Positions 23,501-33,820 of a DNA stretch of 64,000 nucleotides are shown piece by piece. The notes beneath the pieces were generated by a model. It worked only from the letters and a program-made list of their open reading frames with translations. It was not told the DNA's origin and searched no databases. The position numbers and the translations under genes are program-made. Every line of letters starts with the position of its first letter. Positions within the stretch are counted from its first letter, which is position 1. Where the stretch lies: the NCBI GenBank assembly GCA_946902985.2, contig OX336392.1:18450716-18514715 (forward strand), written 5' to 3'. Source of the stretch: Meconema thalassinum (Eukaryota > Arthropoda > Insecta > Orthoptera > Tettigoniidae).

Positions 23501-23960
23501 TACTACCGTACAGCCACATATTGCTGTATGTAGATTTTTCCTGTGAGTTTGATGTTTTTTTTTTTTTTCCTTACCAGAAAACTTATCAGACTCTTACAGT
23601 CAGTAAGGGCTCGATAGGGAAATAAAAGTAATTCTTTCTGTGAGGTGTCTCCCATGGAGAACTGTCAAAAAATGAAGAACACTGTGTCCACATTTATGAT
23701 TAAGAAAGATCTTTGTGCAGTTTCCATCAGAAAAGTTGCCCAGTGATATTGTGAATGAAGATAACTACTGCAAAACATTATTAAGTTTTGAAATAACAAG
23801 GAAGCTATGAAATGCCGAATGGACATTTGGTTTAATTATCTAACGCCACACTGTACATTTGTGTTATCTATGTGTTTATTGTCTGTATGTCACGATATGA
23901 CTCTCTGAGTTAAAGTGACAATTAACAAGTAGACTTGGTTTAAATAAATAAATAAATAAA
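20515..23960 (+). mobile_element. 5'-truncated LINE with perfect 13-bp TSD
   Basis: The insertion is delimited by TATACATTTACTC at 20502-20514 and 23961-23973. It ends in a (TAAA)n tail (about 23942-23960), preceded by about 500 bp of 3' untranslated sequence with a T-run near 23552-23567. The copy begins inside the endonuclease domain, so reverse transcription stopped early, as is usual for LINEs. The intact TSD and nearly open coding frame point to a fairly recent insertion. The sequence between the first ATG (20471) and 20515 is flanking DNA, not element. Confidence 0.93.
20516..23440 (+). pseudogene. LINE ORF2: endonuclease end, RT and zinc knuckle, one in-frame stop
   Basis: One frame runs nearly 3 kb with a single TGA at 22337-22339; the frame is the same on both sides, so this is a point nonsense change (TGG to TGA is the simplest guess). 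It opens with the endonuclease C-terminus (LYILNGVCVG, SVIDLAICS, WGESHHLPIV). RT motifs follow: GNYRGITLLDNLSKMY, LYITAIDLEKAFDSV, IGLKQGCKLSPVLF and AFADDILLLA with both catalytic Asp (22210-22221). After the stop come KKLEYLGTIMASNG and SRALYGVEVWG, and near 23150 a Cys-His knuckle (CLFCGKVMGAAHLIRGC). The clade is uncertain: the knuckle and (TAAA)n tail suggest the I/jockey side rather than RTE. It needs an intact copy elsewhere to move. Confidence 0.9.
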
Positions 23961-23973
23961 TATACATTTACTC

Positions 23974-26276
23974 ATAAGCCAAAGTTCTACGTAGCTCCAA
24001 AACAAGTATAAATTTACTGGCATACATTTGACTATCTTAATGGCTCTCAAATACAACCCTGTAGAATATACCGTAAGAAAACATTTAACATTTCAATTAC
24101 ACTGAAAAGCTCTCTATCTCGATATTTATCTTTCTTTCTTACTTTTCACAATAACACAGTATTCTTACGCTAGATATGACACACTTTGCACGTACTCTAG
24201 GCCTGACATGACGATTTATATATTTATCATTGTTACCGACCCCAGATTATTATTAATATTATTATTTAACGTTGCCGTTACTTTCATCAATGTCTTACGC
24301 CTAAATGGCCGTAAGTATGCCATCCTCAAAGCCATATTTTTACCAAAATACGAGGGATGTGATCTCGTACACAAATGACTGTTAATTCTTAATCGTTGAG
24401 GGAATGCTTCGTTGTATGGTGAGCTATTAAATCATATCAACATATTAAATTTGTACTCACTTTCATCCTAGCTGGGTTAGTCCAGCATACCAGCCATTCG
24501 CCTGCCATAATGCTTGTTTTAAGCCATCATGATATTTTTCACACGACACATTGCATAGACTTTACACATGGTAATTATATTTTTCACTACTGGCATTTTC
24601 ACTTTAACACAATACACATTCTTTTACCATATAAACATAAACACTTATAAAGATCACTGTAATATAACTTTATACAATTTTCACACACGGATCCTCGATC
24701 GGATTTCCACTATCGCCTGACCTCAGAGATGCGATGCAGCTAACTTCTGACAACCGCTGGTCTCCTTGAAAGTCTATCTTGCGTGTGTGTGTTCGTCTCC
24801 CGTCATCTACAGTTTATGTCTCCTCTACTGCAAAGTTGTTCAATAACTGTCGTGTTCATTACAATAGTATGTTCTATTTTACCCATGATAACACTTCCTG
24901 TGGTTATGTTCATTGTCTGTAAACATCATCCTAAAATATCTCTACGCTGTACTGATTCTATACTCGCGTACACTGTTGCTTATACGTCTGCTGTAGACTA
25001 ATTATTATATGATGCAGAATTAGTGAACTGCATGATGCGCCTTTCATTGTTCACTGCTAGTACATTGGAGCGTCAATACTTTATAAATTCCGCACACTTT
25101 CTTGCGTGATCCGACAGCGTGTCACCACTCAAGTTGAGTCAAGACGAACTGACTCTCCGCTCCAGCTTCTCCCATATAAAGCTTCCTGATGAAAAGTAGT
25201 TCACTGGATTTCCAGGAGCGACTCTCTTCTTAAAATAATACATTTTCAGGCAAAGTGAAGTATGATCCTTATTCGTCTATTCATGGAGGTTCCAAATTCA
25301 CTCGCGTGCAGGCAATTGCTTCGGCCAATTAATTATAATTAATTGCTTTCTTCCACGGCGTCATGATGCTACCCCGGTTCTTCCCCTATGGCTCCATTAC
25401 AAATCCTGACTCTGCCGCGGATTAGGTCTGTGCATAGGTTCCTTTATAGATGCAGGCTTTAATTTAGGCGTGAGGACACTCCTAAATTATCTTTCCTAGA
25501 ATACATGCATCTAGGTGTAAGTTTCATCTCAATTCATTGCTCCATTTGGCCCTAATTAATTAATTTCTGTGGGCGACCACCCCCACTTCGCTTCTCTGCC
25601 TTGTTGAAGGAGGATTTTCTTAGTCGTTAATCACGGCCTTCACCCTCCAGCCACGCCGAAAGTAGTGCATAGGCGTCACGTCTACTCCACCCACTTTCAA
25701 CTTCGCTTTGTCAACTGTCAAGCTAGCTCGCTTTCTTGAGCTCTTAGCATCTTAAACGTACATAGGCTTGTATTTTCTGCAATAATCCACCTTTAAAGCT
25801 ATAATATTCCCGTTCTGGCCGTGAAATCATGCTGTTATAATTATATGCAGTTATAACTCATTGTTCCTCGGGTTCACTGTGGCTGTTCCCCCTCAGAGAT
25901 CAATGATTCGATTCTTCGCAGAATCATGGGCCTGGTCTTCCTTGTGATAAAGACCCCGGTTCGATGCTAGTCAGCCGTGCCCAATTGGGCACAGTATGTT
26001 ATTCCAAAGTGCTTTGATTGACTGGTATTTCGTTCTTCTTAATGTGGTGTTGTTGTCTATGATGCTTCTTTAAAGCGGACATTGTTTTGCCCAAATAAAG
26101 AGTAGGCCCTAACCCCTTGTTATTTGGTTTGGAGGATCATAGTTGTTCGAGGGCGTAGTTATCTCGCCTCTGATTTACTGTCACAAAACGCTACGAAATC
26201 ACTACCATTAAGCTATCTTAATATAATTCATGTTGGTAGTTACGTTATACATTTAATTGATAACCAGGTAAAAACA
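23974..26276. other. no gene recognised
   Basis: Longest stretch here without an identified element. AT-rich, with a B-box-like CGGTTCGATGCTAG near 25955 that may be a SINE relic. Short frames only. A host regulatory region or exon cannot be excluded but nothing supports one. Confidence 0.4.
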
Positions 26277-26278
26277 TA

Positions 26279-26325
26279 CAGTTCACGCCGCGGATTTTGA
26301 CCAGTGAACCGCGATTGCGCAGTCG

Positions 26326-26364
<39 letters not shown>

Positions 26365-26522
26365 CAGGTGTTGAACCTCAGGCAGGTCCAATTGCTACAA
26401 TGCACATTGCGGAACTGAAAACTCACGTATCAATTGCATAATATTTATGCCTGAGGTTCACTCCTGTCCACTGTACGACTGCGAAACCCAGACTGAACGG
26501 CCAAAAACCGTGGCGTGAACTG
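26279..26522. mobile_element. small TIR element (MITE), TA target site
   Basis: 244 bp with imperfect terminal inverted repeats of about 50 bp: CAGTTCACGCCGCGGATTTT at the left, and the complement of CCAAAAACCGTGGCGTGAACTG at the right, both reaching a GCAGTCGTAC block. TA flanks each end (26277-26278 and 26523-26524). An (AG)n run fills 26329-26362. The same TIR borders the larger element at 50553-51232, and an internal CTCACGTAT block is shared too. TA duplication with CAG ends suggests Tc1/mariner-type transposase in trans; this is inference. Confidence 0.85.
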
Positions 26523-26603
26523 TAACTTCATTACGAATGTATGAGTATGTGTCAGTACTGGACCTAAGTACCTCAGGCCGTTCGAAGAGCGGGGTATTTT
26601 TCT

Positions 26604-27089
26604 TTTTATGTTTGACCCTGACTATTATATGTCAGAAAACTGTACTATAATGAGGCTCATTGTAACACTATTTTTCATTATGATACAGTTTCTCCCACCA
26701 ATCAGAGCTCAAGAAACAGTTGTTTGTCCAATTAGATAATTACGTGCGCTGAGTTCAACGGCCTTCTAATTTAAATTTCACTGCCTGGCCTAGTGTCATA
26801 GTAGGGTAATCCAGGAGGCCATGGTCAAATACAAGGCATTCTCTGCGTCTCATGCGCTCTGTTCAGTACATAAAAATTGCGAAATCTCGACCGATATTTA
26901 TGAATATTTATGTTCGAACATAAAATAGTTATAATAATTAACGTCGAACATAAACAGTCGTATGCAACTCGCCTATAATGGTAATTAAGACACTCGTAAG
27001 GAAATTATAGAACTCGCATACGCTCGTTTTATAAACATACTCGTGTCTAAATTATTGCCATTATAGGCTCGTTGCATAATGTACTATTA
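26604..27089 (-). repeat. foldback repeat J copy 2
   Basis: Reverse complement of 13571-14063 over its whole length with scattered changes. The hairpin arms lie at the right end (about 26953-27078), and TATGTTCGAACATA recurs near 26910. The two copies form an inverted pair about 12.5 kb apart. Confidence 0.75.
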
Positions 27090-27975
27090 TAACATCAGAA
27101 CTTTATTTATAGTACCTAACAACTCGCCCCGGCTTCGCCCGGGAACAGTTATGAATGCAAGGTGATAGGCTACTTTTAACCGAGGTCTTATAAGATTTCC
27201 TTGTATAGGGCATTAGTCGTTTTCCCTTCAGCAGTAGGCCTATATCCTCTTTGCTGCTGGCTGTATCTGGAGTAATAGGCTCGCCCGCTAGATAGGCTGT
27301 AACTGGTGTGATAAACTCGCCCCTAGCTAGCTCGTAAATTGTCGCCTCAGTATTTGAATGGACATTGTTGGAAAAAATGAAAACGTAAAAACACTTATAG
27401 TGGGCGATGTATTGAAGATAGACATATGCTCTCGCGGACTTTTTTGTAGAACTTTTCATGCTGAACAATTCTTACTCTCATAGTATTTACTGTAGAAATT
27501 TTTAACGGTTTGCCCAGCGTAAGCACGAACGCCAGCTTTCTTTTCTACTTTGCATTTTAAAAGACTCACTAAAGTAATATTGCATGGTTTGTCAGGCTAC
27601 TAATCGTCATCGTGGCAGCCTGCTACTGTTGTAGGAACAATTTAAAACAAACTAGGCTTACCTTCAAATATGCGGCAGTCCCATCCTCAGGATGATACAT
27701 GTGAAGAAGCTGAATGACAGCTCGTGGTATTTCATGGCGGTCCTTGTAATTGTCTCTTAGCAACACTAAAAATGCATTGAAAGATTCGAGGTCTTGTCTT
27801 ACAGCATAAGAATCTAAAGAAGAAAGAACACAATAATTATAAGCAAGTATTCAAAGCAGCATTTCAACTCAGATCTGGTTACCAGACGTCCCGTTGTCCC
27901 GACAAGTATATTCGAGACAATGTTTTGTCCCATATTTGAACACTGGAATGTTTAGAAATAATAGGCTGTGTCATA
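27090..27975. other. no gene recognised
   Basis: Starts with GCCCCGGCTTCGCCCGGG (about 27126-27143), a GC-rich self-complementary block; similar blocks are seen in other invertebrate repeats. The 121-codon minus-strand frame at 27103-27468 shows no domain. Confidence 0.4.
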
Positions 27976-27976
27976 C

Positions 27977-28361
27977 AATAATAATATCCTATGGCCTCGG
28001 GTGCCGGGTGCAAGCTTTGTTATTTGACACCCAGAGGGCAGCTTGCATCTCGAATTTCGTCGTTCCTTGGAACCAACGCTATGAAAGTCAAGGAGGTTGG
28101 ATATCTAAGCTCCTTGACACTATAGCGCTTTCTAGTAGAGAATGGAGGAACTTTGTGTTGGCGGAGAATCCCGATATTAATTTTGCCATTATGAACACGG
28201 CCTACTGAATTCAAATGGGTTCTTTAACATGCCAGGAACATATGACATGCGTGCCGTGATTCTTGTCGCCTTTCAAAAATCACTTACCAAGGCCAGGACC
28301 GAACCTGCAGGCTTGGGGTGGGTAGTCCGACACGATAACCACTCACCCACCGTGGCAAGCA
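27977..28361 (-). mobile_element. SINE-F copy 2
   Basis: Matches 15212-15597 end to end: (ATA)n at the left, GCCTCGGGTGCCGGGTGCAA, TTTGACACCCAGAGGG, and the tRNA-like head (ACCGTGGCAAGC) at the right. The internal self-complementary stretch is shorter than in copy 1. No clear TSD seen. Confidence 0.83.
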
Positions 28362-28381
28362 ATGTACATCATTTGCAATTT

Positions 28382-28650
28382 TACTTCGCGACGTAGTGGC
28401 TAGCATTCTTGACTGGCACTCCGAAGGTTTGGGTGCGATTCCCGGCTCGGCCAAGAAATGTATTTGTGGTCTGAGGGCAGAAACGGTGCTCACTCAGCCT
28501 CGTGAGGAGCAAAGGAGAAGTGGTGGGTTCGATTCCTACTTCAACCAACCTAGAAGTGGTTTTCCGTGGTTTCCCCACTCTTACTACAGACAAATGTTGG
28601 GATGGTACCTCGTACCCAAATACTAGCCCCAATTACAAAAACACACACAC
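28382..28650 (+). mobile_element. SINE-D copy
   Basis: The tRNA-like head reads GTAGTGGCTAGCATTCTTG and GTGCGATTCCCGGCTC, followed by CCAAGAAAT, then CTCAGCCTCGTGAGG. The central block GGTTTTCCGTGGTTTCCCCA...ACAAATGTTGGGATGGTACC (28557-28612) is shared with SINE-C and other copies. Its 3' end meets a minus-strand copy at 28655, giving a tail-to-tail pair. Confidence 0.78.
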
Positions 28651-28654
28651 TAGT

Positions 28655-28930
28655 ACAGTTTGGATGAGTGTATAATTTGGCTGATGACTTGTGTTATTGT
28701 GGTGTCTATAGTAGTGTGTGTATTTGTAAGTGATTCAGGTGAGGATTGCGAAGGGGGCGGCCGTGGTCTTCAGTTAGGAACCATCCCGGTATTTGCCTTG
28801 AGTAGAAGTTGGAAACCACGGAACACGACTTTTAAGATGGATGAGGTGGGAATCGATCTCACCTCATTTTTGCCTCACGAGGCTGAGTGTACCCCATTCC
28901 AACCCTCAGACTACAATTAAATTTCTTGGC
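28655..28930 (-). mobile_element. SINE-D-like copy, inverted, with the shared 3' domain
   Basis: On the minus strand this carries CTCAGCCTCGTGAGG (about 28884), TTCCGTGGTTTCC and a GGCAAATACCGGGATGGT-type block (28787-28827). Its 3' end at 28660-28722 matches the SINE-A 3' domain (plus strand GATGACTTGTGTTATTGTGG against GATAACCGGTGTTAATTGTG). The head is weakly preserved to about 29040. Confidence 0.68.
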
Positions 28931-29059
28931 ACATCCAGTCATTGCGCTCGGAGAGCACTGGGCAGTCAGACTAGCGCTCCTTCCCCTACCACCACTACAC
29001 TGTGGCAGCGAGGAGACCTGAGACAGATGGACGATGTTCCGCCCGCGCTGACTAGTACA

Positions 29060-30757
29060 GTCGTGCGGCCGACGGCTTTTGTGGGATTGTTAACATCATA
29101 TTGATCTGTTTTTGCCATAAAAATATACCGCATATACAAATCGGATGACACTCCGATGTATGGAATGTGCAGGAAACGAACGCAAGTGTTAAGTAAAGAA
29201 TATTGTGATTTATTCCAAACTGAAATGTGAACATATTAGAGAGGAAAATTCAACAACATTTGACCAATATGAACAGATAGTACAGACCTTGAGTGACAAT
29301 CGCTCCGTCTTTTTAACGAGCTTTTAGTTTCGGAGGAAACAATCTTCTCCACATTGGGTACAATATTTCTGGACCTTCCCAGTTTACAAGGGATCGAACC
29401 CTTACTTTCGGGACGTACGATTTTCTTAACCGTCCATATATTTTTATTTGATGCCTTTTTATGTTTTATAATTATTGAATGTAGCGTATGATATCATGTG
29501 ATTGATTTCCGATTAATTTGTTTAGGGTTTAAGATATTGTAATCGACATGATCTGAGTCTAGGTATATTCGAATATTTTAACATTGTAATAATCTTTAGT
29601 CAGGAAGCCTGGAATTGTGTTCAGTAACCAGGAAGTGGACTTGTTGTTGACGTTGGGTTGTTCTGTCGCCCGCTCGAGTGCAAGGTGACTCAGCACTGTG
29701 CCAGGGGTGTGTCCGAGGTATTTTGGAGACCAGAGAGACGTTCCGTATATGGTCATATTTTGTTTTGTGTTGTTTTGATTGACTGGACCCCGTGAGGAAA
29801 GCCAGGAAGACTAGTGAGTTGTGGGGGGAGGCAGTGGAAGTTGACTCTTTTCGTGGACCGCGTGTGGTGCGGTTATCATTCTTCGTAACTCTGTGAGGAA
29901 GTAGGATTTGTATTTTGGACATGTGTGATTTTGTGGAGAAAGAAGTATTTCAGACGATCACAAGTTTGTGCTCAAGGTTCAATTACTGAGTTACTGGCTA
30001 CACATTCTCAAGGGAATTATGAGCCTACTTTCAAACAAATCGCCTAGATTGTTTGTCTCGAACCGCATGAAGTACCGTATTGTCAACTGTGTACCAAAAT
30101 TCTGAGACCATAGTGGTAAATTGTTATACAACAAATACTAGTAAAATATGCTAGGTATAAGTAAATTCAGGAGCGAACTAAGTGCGATAATCCAACACAC
30201 GGATTTAAAGCATTTTTGTTTAATCAGATCCACGAAGCAATTTGAATCGTTGGATGCTGACCATCAAAGTAATAATGTACGTAATCTTCATAATTAAGAG
30301 GCTTGGGTGTGAAACATATAGTAATTGTGCTGCGAGTGTGTAGGACTGATTCTTTGGGAGCACTAACCCGAGAATTAGTAGAGTTAAGTCGCCACAGCTG
30401 AAGTCAACGCCTGTAATTACCAGTCATCGTTATTCCCGAGGGTCATCTATATTATGTCATAAGTGTGCCTGTGTAAATATGATAGAGAGTGTAAATTAGT
30501 CTGTACGACGACGATCCTGCGGTTGTGTATTTCATGTCTGGTATCAGAATACATTGCAAATGTTACCAGATCTCTAGTGCTTTTATTTTTTAGGTAACCA
30601 GTGTAGTTAAGAGTAAATGTTTATTGCTGTTGCTTATACCGTACAGGTGTTTAACCCCCACGCACCCCGTGCAGTAGGTGGAGAGTTACAATAGCTACTC
30701 GTAAACAATTACGCAAGTTTCTATCGCTCATCGTTGCACGATGGTTACTTAAGAACC
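29060..30757. other. no gene recognised
   Basis: A B-box-like GGGATCGAACCC at 29389-29400 suggests a SINE remnant, without clear limits. The remainder shows no motif. Confidence 0.4.
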
Positions 30758-30762
30758 GAAAA

Positions 30763-30994
30763 TAATAATAATAATGTTATTGATTTTACGTCCCTTTTAA
30801 CTACACTGGCTTTTAGAGACGCCGGGGTGCCGGAATTTTGCCCCGAAGAGGATCTTTAACGTGCCAGTAAATGTACTGACACGACTCCCTCGCATTTGCG
30901 CACCCTCAAATGCCAGCTGACTGCGCCAGGTTTCGAACCTGCAACCTTGGGCTCAGCAAGCGAGAACGTTACCCCTGAGCCACGCAGCCAGACG
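30763..30994 (-). mobile_element. SINE-B copy 1, full length
   Basis: Minus-strand SINE of about 232 bp. The head has GCGTGGCTCAGGGGTAACG (A-box) and GGTTCGAAACCTGG (B-box); the tail is (ATT)n, seen as ATAATAATAAT at 30763 onward. It is flanked by an 11-bp TSD, AGAACCGAAAA, at 30752-30762 and 30995-31005. Confidence 0.9.
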
Positions 30995-31270
30995 AGAACC
31001 GAAAAGAAACGCTCACAAATGTACGTTGAGAAAAAACATTGCTCAATTCGGCGTGGCGGGCAGACCGCGCACTCAACCAGCCAAGCTCCTCCCACCACTA
31101 CTGAAACTACCTTCCACCAAAGCGCTCGGAGCACAGGCTTAGAGCGCGGCCGGAGCGCTGTGTGGATGGCACTGCAGTCTACTGCCACATGGGCAGTGTC
31201 TTGGGGCTGGTGTCACTTATCAGCAGATACAACTGTGGATGGTGACAGGCGACCGCTAACTTGGGTCTAA

Positions 31271-31470
31271 TGATGGAAAGGTCAGAGAAGGGAGTGGGAA
31301 GGTAGTCGGCCATTGACCTGTTGAAAGGAAACGTCCCGGCATTTGCCTAGGGGTGAAGATGGGGAACCACGGAAAACCATTTTCAGGACGGCCGAGATGG
31401 GGTTCGAACTCACGCTCTCGCTATGCCGGCGAGGCACGAGTGCTCTCGGCCATCGCGGTCGGTTCTTCAA
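31271..31470 (-). mobile_element. SINE with tRNA-like head and shared central block
   Basis: On the minus strand: CGCGATGGCCGAGAGCACTC (A-box-like), GAGTTCGAACCCCATC (B-box), then GGTTTTCCGTGGTTCCCCAT and GGCAAATGCCGGGACG. The head differs from SINE-C, but the central block is the same, so it is a separate family or subfamily. Confidence 0.72.
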
Positions 31471-31518
31471 TTTTTTGCCGCAATGTATAAAAATTGTCAG
31501 TACCCAGATTGGATTGAG

Positions 31519-31762
31519 CCATATGGTGTGGCTGTGTGGCGCAGCGGTAACGTTTTCGCTTGCTGTTCTCAAGGTTGCAGGATCGAATTCTGTCGAAGTC
31601 AGTTAGCATTTGAGGATGCTCAAATGCAAGGGAGCTGTGTCTATGGATTTACTGCCACGTTGAAGATCTTCGGTGAAAAATTCCGGCACCCCAGCGTCTC
31701 AGAAAGGCGTAGTAGTTACCAGGGTCGTAAGACCATTAACATTATTATTACTATTATTGCGC
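31519..31762 (+). mobile_element. SINE-B copy 2
   Basis: Plus strand. Head GTGTGGCGCAGCGGTAACG and GGATCGAATTCTG, body TTCCGGCACCCCAGCGTCTC, and an (ATT)n tail at 31739-31760. CCATATG and CCATGTG flank it, a weak TSD. More diverged than copy 1. Confidence 0.83.
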
Positions 31763-32018
31763 CATGTGAACATCTTGCGACCGATCACGACGATGATTGG
31801 TGTGAGGAGAGATCACTGATTCGATTAAAAATAGGTGTTGGCAGGTCTTAAAACATCCTCAAACGATGTGGTTTCACATCAGGGAACTCCACGGTTAACT
31901 GTGGCGAAGACCATATGATTGTGTCAGAGTCGCTTGCATCCATTGTGACGTTCAGGCCCTAGATATGGCACGACTTTGGATAAAAACAATGTGATTGTAC
32001 ATTTAATTTTTCAATTTA

Positions 32019-32536
32019 GGTTGGTTGGTTCCTTAGTTTAGGGGCTGCGATAACAAGGTCATGTAGCCCCGTGTACTTTGGGTGTGTGTAGAATCTGTCT
32101 GATAACCAGTGTTAATTGTGATGACTGTATTAGTGTGTGCTATCTGTTTTTATTCAAGTAAGGACTGCAGATGATAATTTCAAGTAGATCCTACTTTCGC
32201 TTCGCTACCAAATGCTACCGTCCACGGCATCTAGCTGTGAACTTCGCTACTACTAGATGCCATCACAACCAGCGCCGGGTGTCGAACGTTGGAACTTAAG
32301 AGCATTAATCAAACCTAACCTACAAATTTTGGCTTCACACAAGTGTAGTTAGTGGAAGGTTCTTTTGCATGCCTTAAATCTATGACATGGGACCGTTGGC
32401 TTTACTTCCCCTCCGAAGGAAGGCATACTGAGGGATGTTTAACGCTCTAAAAAATCCGACGACTTCGTCTGGGTTTGAACCCGCAACCTTGGGCATAGAA
32501 GCTCAGCATGCTACCAACTACGCCACCGAAACCGCC
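32019..32536 (-). mobile_element. SINE-A copy, full length
   Basis: Minus strand, from GTTGGTTGG at the left (tail) to the tRNA-like head at 32460-32535 (GGGTTTGAACCCGCAACC on the plus strand). Perfect 11-bp TSD TTTTCAATTTA at 32008-32018 and 32537-32547. Confidence 0.92.
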
Positions 32537-32678
32537 TTTTCAATTTAAATTTACTTTGATTCACAATTAATTTGTATAATGCACAGCACACTCCAGACAC
32601 GATTGATTAAATTAAATAATGAAAAATGAACATACAAATGAAGGCTTTCAGCTATTGGGTCATGTAGTGCACAAATAA

Positions 32679-32878
32679 TGGAAGGAAGGAAATTTGTAGT
32701 TTTACGTGACCGTTAATCTCGCGATCATAAGCCACGAGACCTCCTTTTTACGTAGAATTCGAACCAAAGAACATGACATTTCACTTTGAAAATCTCACAT
32801 GCATTGACCGGGAATCGAACCCGGTCCACCGTTGTGAGAGGTCAACAGATCGACCGCTGCGTCACCGCGCCCCCGAGA
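32679..32878 (-). mobile_element. SINE-E copy 2
   Basis: Head on the minus strand reads GACGCAGCGGTCGATC and GGGTTCGATTCCCGG, both good Pol III boxes. 9-bp TSD CACAAATAA at 32670-32678 and 32879-32887. Partner of the copy at 15816-16006. Confidence 0.87.
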
Positions 32879-32924
32879 CACAAATAAGTTCGTGAGAGCC
32901 ATGTAGATGTACGTTAGTTAGTTA

Positions 32925-33060
32925 TTGTTGTTTTAAGGGGCGGAACTACGAGGTCATCTTCCCCTTAGATGTACGTTAGTGAATTAAAATATATGACCAC
33001 GGCGGGACTCGAACCCGCGGCATCCAGTGCTGAAAGTTGCACTGTCAATTGGCAACAAAA
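32925..33060 (-). mobile_element. short tRNA-headed SINE, AACAACAATAA tail
   Basis: Minus strand: CCGCGGGTTCGAGTCCCGCC (B-box), then GATGACCTCGTAGTTCCGCC and CCTTAAAACAACAATAA. The last block resembles the tail of SINE-H (CCTTAAAACAACAATTATC at 43409). Confidence 0.65.
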
Positions 33061-33818
33061 CAACACTGAAAATGGATCCAAAGCTCTCTAAACAGTTGTA
33101 AATAGTCAAGTGATATACGGATCAATAAATAATAACATACCGGTGCCTAGTTATTATTCAGAATCATCTGTAATTGAGTGAATGTTTTATTTCACAGCCA
33201 TTTCCTCCAAAACATTTTAAAATACCAGATAGTCTATCTCCTACCGGTAGACACCCTTAGCCCAAGAGTGATGCTGAGACCTCTTGAGGCCGATGTAATC
33301 AACACTGCGCCTTGACCGTCCGTTATCAATGGAGAGAACCCGTAGGATACTCATATTTAGAGATCCAAGCCAAGAGCCTTTGTCAGGTTGAAGGCAGTTC
33401 AAATCCATGCCACTATTGATGACCAAACCTTGATCCTTCGGTTGGGAAGCAAACGACTTATCCTTCCGTCACCGCGGTTCAAAAATACGCCAAACTAAAT
33501 TAATTATATTTTGTGTGGAACACTTTATTCCAGGATCAGGAGCACGTGTCCCAAATAATTTGTTACACTACTCCAGACATCGCAACATAATCACATACTG
33601 TACGTAACTACCGGTGACGGCCGGACCTCTCATGCTCGACTTGATGCTTGTGTAATGTGTTATATATCTGTTGTAAAATATACATACATTTAGGCTACAT
33701 ATCCCCTGAAATGAGGCAACACTACCCGAAGGCGGAGGAATAAGCATCAAGTCGAGGCAAGGGAAGCCTGGTCACTGCCCTTGGCTTTTAACCACTATGT
33801 TCTTAAGTCTTCAATGTA
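33061..33818. repeat. unassigned DNA with a 16-bp inverted repeat
   Basis: CTCGACTTGATGCTT at about 33637-33651 is the complement of AAGCATCAAGTCGAG at about 33743-33757, with about 90 bp between. Nothing else is recognised here. Confidence 0.5.
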
Positions 33819-33820
33819 TA

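Noticed and set aside
27103..27468. 121-codon minus-strand frame
   Set aside because: No recognisable domain, and it overlaps the edge of repeat J and a GC-rich repeat-like block.
30850..30990. tRNA gene candidate (B-box GGTTCGAAACC)
   Set aside because: It is the head of SINE-B: it has the SINE body, the (ATT)n tail and a TSD, and the tRNA cloverleaf is incomplete. The same reasoning applies to all other tRNA-like boxes here.
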